Assembly: GCA_023079485.1 (NCBI GenBank)
Contig: CM041101.1
Coordinates: forward strand, 10,476,501-10,540,500
Length of the DNA stretch: 64,000 nucleotides
Reading direction: 5' to 3'
DNA from: Archilochus colubris
Taxonomy: Eukaryota > Chordata > Aves > Apodiformes > Trochilidae
Numbering within the stretch: the stretch's first letter is position 1; every line of letters begins with the position of its first letter. The notes below the pieces were generated by a model, which was given only the letters and a program-made list of their open reading frames with translations, was not told the DNA's origin and did not search any database. Positions 55,571 to 64,000 of this stretch are shown in pieces. Both the position numbers and the translations under genes were made by a program.

Positions 55571-58500
55571 GTTGGGGGGAACCCTTGGGTACAGCCAGGG
55601 CTGGCACCGAGTTTGGGATGAGGGGGGGATAAGGGGATGGAGGGGGATGGGGGTGACCCGCTGGGAAAGGGGGGAGATGAGAAGCCAAGTCTGGCGGTGC
55701 CTCTGGGGATACCTTTGTAAGGGAAGCTCTGGAAAAAACCAAAACAAACCAACCAAAACCAAAAATAAAAAAACGAAAACAAAACAAACAAGGGGAAAAA
55801 AAAATAAAAAAAAAAAAGGGGGGGGAGGGAGTGTGCAAAAAAATTCCTGCAAGAGGAATGTGTTCCCAGCCACTGCAGAGAGCAAAGGTAGAATCCCTTA
55901 GGAGGTTTTTTTCCACTTGGGATAAGGAAGCTCAGAGCATACTCCAGATTGCCACAAGTTGTGTGTTGGGGTTGTGTTTATCTCTCTCTATATTTATAAC
56001 CTCATCAAAACCGGGCAAAAAGTATTAACATGGTAATTTTAAACCCTAAAGCTGTTTCAGTTTGCCAAAGCCAAAACAAATCTCCCCAGGGACTTCTCTC
56101 TGCACTCAGCTGTCATTTTGCTGGTCAGAGCTTTCCAGTGAAATACTTGGAACCTCACAGCAGGTTTTCCAGTTTTGTTCACTTCAACATTTTGGCAGCC
56201 GTGAGTTTATTGGGCTGAGCAGATAGGAATGGTGAAGTTTTGCTCCTTCACTTTCACACCATCCTTGGCAAATATAATTATTCTCAAAAAGAAAAAAAAA
56301 AAAGGTGGGGGGGCTTGGCTTTAATCTTTTCAGAAAAAAACCCAACCAAAAAAACCCAACAAACAAAAAACCCCACAAACCAACCAACCAACCAAAATTA
56401 AACCCCAAGAGGGTGGTCACAGTTGTAGTAATGTTCAATCAGAAATGTTTCAGGGGATTTCCTTATCAGATGCACAAACATCATCTAAGATGCTTAAGGA
56501 TTGCCATGCTGAACAGGTGGGATTTCTTGTTTTATTTTGTTGTTTTGTTTTGTTTTTTTTTTGCCCTGAGCAGGAGACATGATTACATTCTAATCTGGAG
56601 AAACAGATACACCAGCATATCCCTGTCTGCCTTCTAACTCTCTGAGTAGCTTCTGGGATTTGTTGCATAATATTTGTTAAATGGCTTAGTGGGAAAAAGA
56701 GCACAGAAGGAGCTTGGAAAATTATGATGAGAAACCTTGTTATAAAAAAGAGTATTCCCTCAAATGGACTGGAAAAGAGGAGACAACAAATATAGCACAT
56801 CAGTCATATTCCAAATGGAAAAATGTTCCTATCTCTTTGGTGATAAGTGTGATTTTTTAATTCAGTCTTTTAAAAAAAAAAATCAACGACTCTGACATTG
56901 GCCCTGTAGCAGGTAGTTTTGAGGTTTTTCCAGAGGAAAAAGGAGGTTGGGAGCAAGGGAGAAAAAAGAATATACTCTTAGCCTTGTAAGCATTTTTTTT
57001 ATGCCTGTAGTTGAAGAAGGGCCAGATGCTGTTTGTTTCAAAAACAAGACAAAAGACAAAGAGCAGAGCAGCTGTGCAGCCAGTGACCACTGCAGCCTGG
57101 GTAGGGGCACCATCCCTCAGCACTCCAAATTAACCCCAGCAACCTCCCCACTGGGATAATTACAGATTTTCATGTGCATGTGTTTATGGCATGTGAGTAC
57201 AGAGCAGCCCTTGCCAGGAACAGTATCTAATGTACAGCACACCCAACTTGTTGCCACTGCACTGCCAGGCCACAGAGACAGGATTTTTGTTTTCTGCAGC
57301 CCAGTTGGACAGAGACAGCCCTGGGCTGTGTCCATTAGGATTTCCATGCCTGGAAGGACCCGGTGTCACTATCCTGATGGTATCAGATAATGAATTTCTA
57401 GCCTGCATTTCAGTTTTTTCCCCCTTTGCAGGGGGTGACACCTATGGGTATCTGCATCACAGCCTGGCTGGGCTGCAAAGCATCTCTCAGCAGAATACAG
57501 ACTCTGAGCTTCCCATGGCTCCAAATCCTAGATCAGACTTCATCCTGAATCTGTTTCCCATGGCCAGATCCCTACTCCTACCTGTAATACTTCTCTCTTC
57601 CTTTCCTCATCCCCAGGGAAGCAGAGGCTCCTGTGCCCATCATTTCCCAGAGGGATGGAGATGTCTCATCCTGGGTGCACAGTCAAAGGATGGGTGCAGG
57701 AAAAAAGATGGGGTTGGTGTAGGAGCCACACCCGGTGGTCCCCTTCTTGCCCCTTTTTCCAATAGAAATGCAATTTAACAAGGGCAGCCAGTGACTTCCC
57801 TCCTTATTCTTCTTTGGAAAACCAGTCCAGGCTGCTGAGGCTGCAGGATGGGATCTGAAACCCCCAGGGTGGGACCTCCTGCAGCAGAGATTTGGGTCCC
57901 TTTGGACAGATACAGCCTCAAGAAACTCAAAACCCACTCCTGCCCTGAGCACTTGGCACAGAACGGGTCTGACCCCACTAGAGGGGAAGGAATCTCCCAG
58001 TGGGGCAAATTCCACTGAAATCACAGCTACTGCTCCTGGGACGTTGCAAGAAAAGAAGTCTGGAGATTTTTATGGAGCCACAGCCCCAATGAATGCTTAG
58101 TTTCACAAAAAAGCAGAATTTCACCTCCCCCCATCACTCATAGAGTTTTCATTTCAGGTGCTGACTCTGTCCCTGCTGATGTACCCAGTGCTGAGGGGTT
58201 TTGCTCTGCAGCTGCACTCTGCCTTTACGGGCAGCTACGTCCCTGGCACCCTCTCCATCGCCTTCATCAGCTGCCTCAACCAGCAGATTGCCAAGGACAT
58301 TGCAAGGTACCAAGGCACTTCCCTTGCTTGTCTGCTGGGATCGTGCAGAAGCAGCTTCCCTTCTCCCTGGAGAGGAACTTTGCTTCTCTATGCTCTGCAC
58401 TTCCACCCTCACCCTTCTCCTTTCCTCTCTCTTTCCCTCTCCCTGCCACGTAGCCACTTACCAGGAGCTGTGCTGTCTGGAAGTCATCTGAGAGTTGCCT

Positions 58501-61500
58501 CTGAGGTCAAACCACAGCAAGATCAAGCCAGGTCTCAGTTTATTCCACTGCTTTGCTCTTTTGAGCCTTGTTTTAAAGCCGTGGCCCTAAAAGGTTGGGT
58601 CCTCAGATGGACTAAGCCCAGCTCCATGTTCTCTGATCTCCCTCAGTCTGTCTTCTTCCCTAAAACAAAAGTGATAGCAATGCCAGGAGAGCTGTTTATG
58701 GAGAGACCAAAGCACAGTGATGTGGAAACAAATAGAAGTGATTCACAGCAAGCCCAGAACAGGCACTTGGGAGGTCCCACCTGGGAGCCCACACCACTCA
58801 CCAGACAGACTTCAGGGAATGAGATCTTTACCTGGATTCTTTTTTGCCTCTCCTTTAATGTCTGACATACTTTGCATGCAGACCTTTTTTTTTTTTTTTT
58901 TTTTTCACATATCTGTCAGTCCCTGCCTCAATAGATGGTTTGTTCAAAGGACTGAAACTATGTTGACTGGGGAAATGTTTATGATGGACCATTCCTTTTC
59001 CTGCAACACCTCTTGCCCTGTTTCCCCTGCTCCTTGCCAAAACTCTGTCTTCTGTCAAGTGTTCCCAAAGAGACATTCAAGAAGTGACAGGCTGCTGAAA
59101 GGGATTTTGTGTCACCTTAAATACTGCAACTGTATTGAGAAATTCAAATAGAATAATATCTGTACTGTTTGATGTCTTCTGGAAAAATAATAACTCTACA
59201 TGGCTGGTGAAAAGAGGCCTCAGTCCCTCAAAATGCTTCATCTGAACAGCTTTGTGAGTGTTTTCCATGCTTTGTTCTTACCTTGCAGGGAAGGGGGAGG
59301 AAATCAATCACTCCCCATTGCTGTCACATATGCACTACAGTTGCTGGTGTAATAATTCCTTTGTCCTGGAATTTGGATGACTGAGCCATTGTTGTAAAGG
59401 ATGACACACGTCTTCCACACTGATTTTCCCACTCAGTTTTCCTGGTGCTGGCCTGGCTATTCTTCCTTTCCATTGCTGGGTGAAGCCCTCACTTTGATGG
59501 ATCAAACTGCAAGGAACTTTTCTGGTTCTTCAGGAGGAGGAGCTCAGGGTTTGTGGCAGCAGATTTGCTGCTGGGAGAATTCAGCATCCAGGTTGTTTGT
59601 TGCATCAGCTCTCTACCCAGTCTGTCTATATTATTATTAACTGAAAATCCCCAGAAGAAACCCCAAGTCCACAGGGAAGCTCTGGTGTCCTCTCTGGGCT
59701 GGCCAGTGGGGTCCCTGCCCCCCCCCCCCCAGCTCCATTAAAGCAGTTCTGTTCTGCCTTAGACTTTTCCAGGTATTTTTCTTTGCTTTTCTGCCTATTA
59801 ATATTTCATCTGTTTCAATTCAGATCTTATCATCAGGCAGGGACAAAGAAACAGACATCAAATACCCAACCCAGAGGTGTCATGTACTGTGCAGATGTTT
59901 TTCCACAGATCATGTTCAGCTCCTTACAACGTTTCCTATTCCTGTGGTTCCTAGAACAAAGCTCAGAACCTCAGTTAGGATCACAGTTTATTGGGATGGA
60001 GCAGAAGCAGTTAGGAAGGTACTCACCCAAATCAAAAGGTTTCTGCACTGGAGTGACTTGGAAGTTGCAGGCAGCAAAAACCAAAGGATTCCTGCCATGT
60101 GTGGGACATGATGAGCCCAGCAGGGATACCTCCACTCACACTGCTGCCATTTGTTGGTCTGCAGATTAACTCAAGATGCTCTGCAGGCAGTAAATGCCTC
60201 TGCCTGGCTGCAGATGCTGAGAGGGAACAAGGCAGAAGCTCCTCAGATGGCTGAGCTCTCAGGCCATGGCTCCCCTGACCCCCCAGAGCAGAGGGAAGCC
60301 CCATCCCTGTCCCTTTGCTGTGATCCTGACACCTGACCCCAGGAGTTAACTGGGTCCCATGAGGGGATAATGGGGAAGGGCATCCCTGCTCCCAGCACTC
60401 GGGCTGCTCCCCATCCCTCCTTGTCCTGCCACAGAGGAGAGCACTTTTCCTCCTGCTCCTGGTTGCAAGGGATAAACTTCTACAAAGGGACAGAAAAAGC
60501 AAGGCTGGAGATGCAGCTGAGGAAGGTGCCAAAGGACCCAGGTCTCCTGATGGGTCAGGGGTGATGAAGCCACACGTGGGCACTCTGGCTGGGGTGGCTT
60601 CAGGTCACAGCCCTGGGGGAGGGACCTCTTGTGCTCCTTCTCCTCATCCTCAGGGGCACCCTGGTTTGTTTTGTAATCATCTCCAGTCTGTACCATTCTC
60701 TGGATGCCAGGACAATCAATTTTTAACTTGCTCTAAACTAAGAAAAGAAAAAAGAAAAGAAAAGAAAAGAAAAGAAAAGAAAAGAAAAGAAAAGAAAAGA
60801 AAAGAAAAGAAAAGAAAAGAAAAGAAAAGAAAAGAAAAGAAAAGAAAAGAAAAGAAAAGAAAAGAAAAGAAAAGAAAAGAATAAAAAAATCCTGGGGAGG
60901 AGCAGAAGTTAACAGGAATGGTTCTAATTCTTTAGCTCACTAAGGGTTAATTTTTCCATGTTGTTGAACTGAGCCTTCTCATATCTAATAACTCCTGCCT
61001 CCTCTGCAGTTCAAGGTCATCTAGAAGTTAAATCTTTCCACTGCCAAAGCACTGGGTACACAGAAGTGCCTGGTGAGGGCAGTGCTAAAGAAACCCAACA
61101 GGTGAAATCACCCCTGCAGGACCTTTACCAGAACTGCCTGCCAGAGGGATGGGGCTGCCAGCTCTGCCAGAAGGGCCCAGCCACTGCTGTGGTCAGAAAA
61201 CAACACACTTGACCTAGTTCTTGAAAAAAAAAATATACTCTGAGCTTCAGTACTCTTTAATCACCCAAATATCACTTCTGCAGCTCTGCAATAACAAATG
61301 AGGCCACAGCAAAAGGAGGCAGCCAGAGGGAAGGAATTTATTTGGGCTTCAGATTTTTAGGACTTTTTGGGCAGAAAAACCTTGATGCTGGAAATTTAAC
61401 AAACTCCCCATTTAGTTTGCTGTGCCAGGAAGAGGCACAGTTTGACAGCATGACTACAGGACAGGGAAACAAAACCCTTTGGCATCCATCCCAGCCCTGG

Positions 61501-63734
61501 TCCTTGCAGCCCTATGGCTCAGTCCCTGCCCTGGTGTCCCCAAGGTGACACCGGGACAGGACTGACATGGGGCAGGGTCCTTGCAGCATGCAAAGCACAG
61601 GTCCCAGCTGCTGCTCCAGGCACACCAAACCTTCCTTCCTAGAAGGGAGGGACATGGAGGATTCTCCAGAGCTGTGCCAGGAGGACCTGAGCTGAAGCAG
61701 CTCCAGCTGGAGGTTACCCAGGGAAATAATTAACCCCAATAATTAACTGCTCCATCTCCAATGTCAAAGCTGGTGCTGGCAGTCAGGGGCAGCACAAGGG
61801 GATGTTCCTGTGGTTGGGGACAAGCCAGCAAGCTGGGAACAGTCACTAACTCCCCTCCTGTCACCCCCAGGGCCATCATGGATAAGAAGCTGGCTGCCTA
61901 TGTGAACATCCTGCCCAAGAGCTTGGCCTTGTAAGTCAGGGTGAATATATATGTACCCCAGGGTGAATAAGCCCCAGGGTGAATATACCCCAGGGAAGAG
62001 GTGAACCCCAGGCTCCCAGGGTGGGGGGAGGAGGTGATGGGCACCCTGCAGCCCCAGGAGGAGGAGGAAGAGTTTCCGGAAGGCTGGGGCTGGGGCTGCT
62101 GAGCTAGGGCAGAGCCAGTAACCCCCTTTTTCCCCATCTTCCCTCCCAGCCCCTATGGGCAGGGCAGGGATGCTCATACACAGCCCCTGCCTTGGGGCTC
62201 CACTTGTCTGTGCCCTGCTCAGGGGACACCACAACCTCCCCGAGTGCCTCCAAGCATAGGGACCCAGCCTGCAGATGAAATCACTGTGGCCTTCTGTCAA
62301 CAAAAATGTTTTTTAAAGGGCATCTCTGACTCATGAGAAATACATCCCCTCTCCTGCTGTGAAAAGAGGGAAAAAGAGACCACACCAAGGGCCCTGCAGC
62401 CCTCAGTTGATGCTTGGAGTGGGGCCACCACCCCAGTCCCAGCTCCTTTGCCCTGTCAAATCCCACCCCAGGGAGCTCTCTTGAGGGTCTGGTCCCTAAA
62501 TCCCCACGGGCACAGCAAATTTTGGGGGCCAGTGATGCTTCTCGAGCACCATTTTGTAAAGGAAAAGGTGCAAAGAGCACCAAGCAGGGAAACTGAACCC
62601 CTCCTGGGGGCATGGGCAGGGCTGCACCCAGAGCTGGGGTTGCTGATGCTGCTTTTCTTTTAAATCCAGGTATTTCTGGAAAGGGGAACTGGAAGAATCC
62701 ACTGAAATACTGCTGGTAAGGGACAATTCTCCCTGCCACAAAAACCTCTGGCTGAAAGTGGCAGCAGGGTGGTTTGGGGGGAGTGGCATCAACTTGCCCA
62801 AGATTTGGGACAGGATCCAGGGAACCCAAGAACCCCCCTGCAGGCATGGCAGGGGGTGGCAGCCTGACCTGGCCCCTCGTCCTGCCATGGTCCACAGGGG
62901 ACATCCCCTGATAAAAAAGCCCAGGCAAGGCTCCTACTGCACCACTGGGCTGGGTAGGTGCTGGGGAACTGGGCATACAGGATTGTTCTGTCCCTTTCTC
63001 CCCTTGTTTTTGATTGGGTTTTTTTGGTTTTTTTTTCCCTCTCCACAGTTAGTGCAAACAAGGACATCCAAAATAAGTGAATTGTCCAACTATGTCAGGT
63101 GAGGCTCTGGCTCTGTGGCTTTCCCATCCCAGGTATGCTGCCAGCTCATGCTCAGGCTTTGGGAATCAGTTCCTTTAGCCCATTCCCCCCCAGGGAGACC
63201 TAAACTGCTCCTGCTGGACCTTGTGATCCAGCAAAAAGAAAAAAAAAAAAAAAAACAAAAAAAACCTGATAGCTTCAGGAAAACTCCAGGTTGGCAGGAA
63301 CAGCAGCTGCTGTGCTTCATCCCGGGTGGGAGGAGGGATGCTCCTTCTCCTGACTCAGGTTATTCCTGGGCTGCCTCCTGGCAGGATTTCCTGCATTTCC
63401 CCAGCACTGAGCTCAGGCAGCTTTGGGCCGGGGCCCCTGGCAGTCAGCTGCTGCCTGTGGTAAACCCCAAACTTGAAGGAAAATTCTCACGTGGCAAAAA
63501 AGATGATGTGGGTGCTTTGAAGTCAGCAGAGAGCATGGGGCAGGGCTGGAGCAGAGCCCTCCGCTCCCCCGGGTCTGTTCTGCTGCAGGGCTGGTGCTGA
63601 CACTGTTCCTCTGGGTCTGTTTCCACTTTAGATCCATCCATCCCTTTGAAATTCCTGAAATCATCAGCCTGCCTATTGACCAAGGGAACCCTCTGTACCT
63701 CAAGTGGATAGAGGAAAGTCTCCCACAGGACTAA
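55481..63734 (+). CDS. CUTA: CutA-family divalent-cation tolerance-like protein, six exons
   Basis: Exons: 55481-55564, 58158-58306, 61871-61930, 62670-62715, 63049-63098, 63632-63734. All have GT/AG junctions and phases add up to 163 codons from the chosen ATG. An N-terminal hydrophobic segment (about residues 24-38) spans the first junction, as in vertebrate CUTA. The CutA domain follows: YVPGTLSIAFISCLNQQIAKDIAR, AIMDKKLAAYVNILP, YFWKGELEESTEILL, HPFEIPEIISLP and YLKWIEESL. CutA proteins are small trimeric proteins linked to divalent-cation tolerance in bacteria; vertebrate CUTA has been linked to acetylcholinesterase anchoring and processing. The usual LAACVN is LAAYVN (Y88), so one family Cys is missing. 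The position beside PSMD5 points to the CUTA-like paralogue (human CUTALP) rather than the main CUTA, so the symbol is a family label. An upstream in-frame ATG at 55325 would add 52 residues with an acidic run. Confidence 0.88.
55736..55835 (+). repeat. A/C-rich then poly(A)/G tract in CUTA-like intron 1
   Basis: Plus strand CAAAACAAACCAACCAAAACC, then poly(A) and a short G-run. Same composition as the tract at 29597. Confidence 0.85.
56331..56404 (+). repeat. A/C-rich tract in CUTA-like intron 1
   Basis: AAAAACCCAACC-type units ending in CCAACCAACCAACC, strikingly like the end of the 29597-30122 tract. Confidence 0.85.
58307..61870. other. CUTA-like intron 2
   Basis: 3.5 kb with no supported exon. 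Contains a T-run near 58887-58906, a C-run near 59719-59730 and the AAAAG pentamer array. Confidence 0.6.
60741..60888 (+). repeat. AAAAG pentanucleotide microsatellite
   Basis: About 28 near-perfect AAAAG units, purine-only on the sense strand of the CUTA-like gene (intron 2). The frame reading KRKEKK is an artefact. Confidence 0.96.
61938..61999 (+). repeat. Tandem CCCCAGGGTGAATA repeat just after CUTA-like exon 3
   Basis: CAGGGTGAATA occurs three times, followed by a fourth CCCCAGGG, spaced 18-24 bp. It starts within 10 bp of the exon 3 donor (GTAAGT at 61931). Confidence 0.8.
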
Positions 63735-64000
63735 CTGCAGAGAGCAAGAAGCCCTTGGCTTTTTGGGGAGCCCAGGAGAACCCACACAGGCAGGGAGGGA
63801 GTTTGTATCTTTACAGATAACACAGAAACCTGGGACTGGGAATTTGGTTTGCACTCCGAACATCCTCCCCTGGGCCCAACCCTCTGCTCCAGGGAGCACT
63901 GAGCAGCCTGGAGGTGGTGGAGGCTGAAGCAGGGAAGAGTTACTCACCCCAGCACCGTCCAGGAGGATCCACAGTGATGCTCATGTCAGGACACTGCAGT
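63735..64000 (+). other. CUTA-like 3' UTR, start
   Basis: Follows the TAA at 63732-63734. No AATAAA seen before the window ends, so the transcript end lies outside. Confidence 0.5.

Noticed and set aside
60561..60884. 107-codon frame ending in KRKEKK repeats
   Set aside because: Runs through the AAAAG microsatellite; no conserved sequence before it.

Overview
This window is vertebrate nuclear DNA, almost certainly from a bird. Evidence: intron-rich genes with GT/AG junctions, CpG-island promoters separated by AT-richer introns, and several CR1 retrotransposon fragments, one ending in the avian-type ATTCTATG tandem. No rRNA, tRNA, CRISPR array, operon or prokaryotic feature was seen. All identifications are by eye; no database search was run.

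Layout. (1) Positions 1-38460, minus strand: the 5' part of KCNT1 (Slack/KNa1.1, the sodium-activated potassium channel). Four small 5' exons are recognised: long N-terminus exon 1 (38315-38460), exon 2 (26207-26386), the alternative first exon beginning MARAK (7987-8135), and a 42-nt exon (1549-1590). The common exons encoding the channel core lie beyond the left edge. All four exons end in phase 2, so any of them can join the common exon in frame. The rest of this 38 kb is intron with CR1 fragments, minisatellites and low-complexity tracts. (2) 44836-45900, plus strand: a single-exon GT31 glycosyltransferase matching B3GALT9, with an altered DxD motif. (3) 48323-53908, minus strand: complete PSMD5 (proteasome base assembly chaperone S5b), ten exons, 504 codons, convergent with B3GALT9. 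(4) 55481-63734, plus strand: an intact six-exon CutA-family gene (CUTA-like), head-to-head with PSMD5 across about 1.6 kb. That gap holds a CCAAT box, YY1-type motifs, a 16-bp tandem array of GGGCGTGG boxes, a CR1 fragment and a minisatellite.

The genes do not form one pathway. B3GALT9-PSMD5-CUTA-like corresponds to a human 9q33 neighbourhood, whereas human KCNT1 lies at 9q34.3. I find no entirely new system. The most interesting points are the conserved multi-promoter 5' end of KCNT1, the degenerate catalytic motif of B3GALT9, the intact CUTA-like paralogue (recalled as a pseudogene in human) with a missing family cysteine, and the repeat-built promoter region between PSMD5 and CUTA-like.
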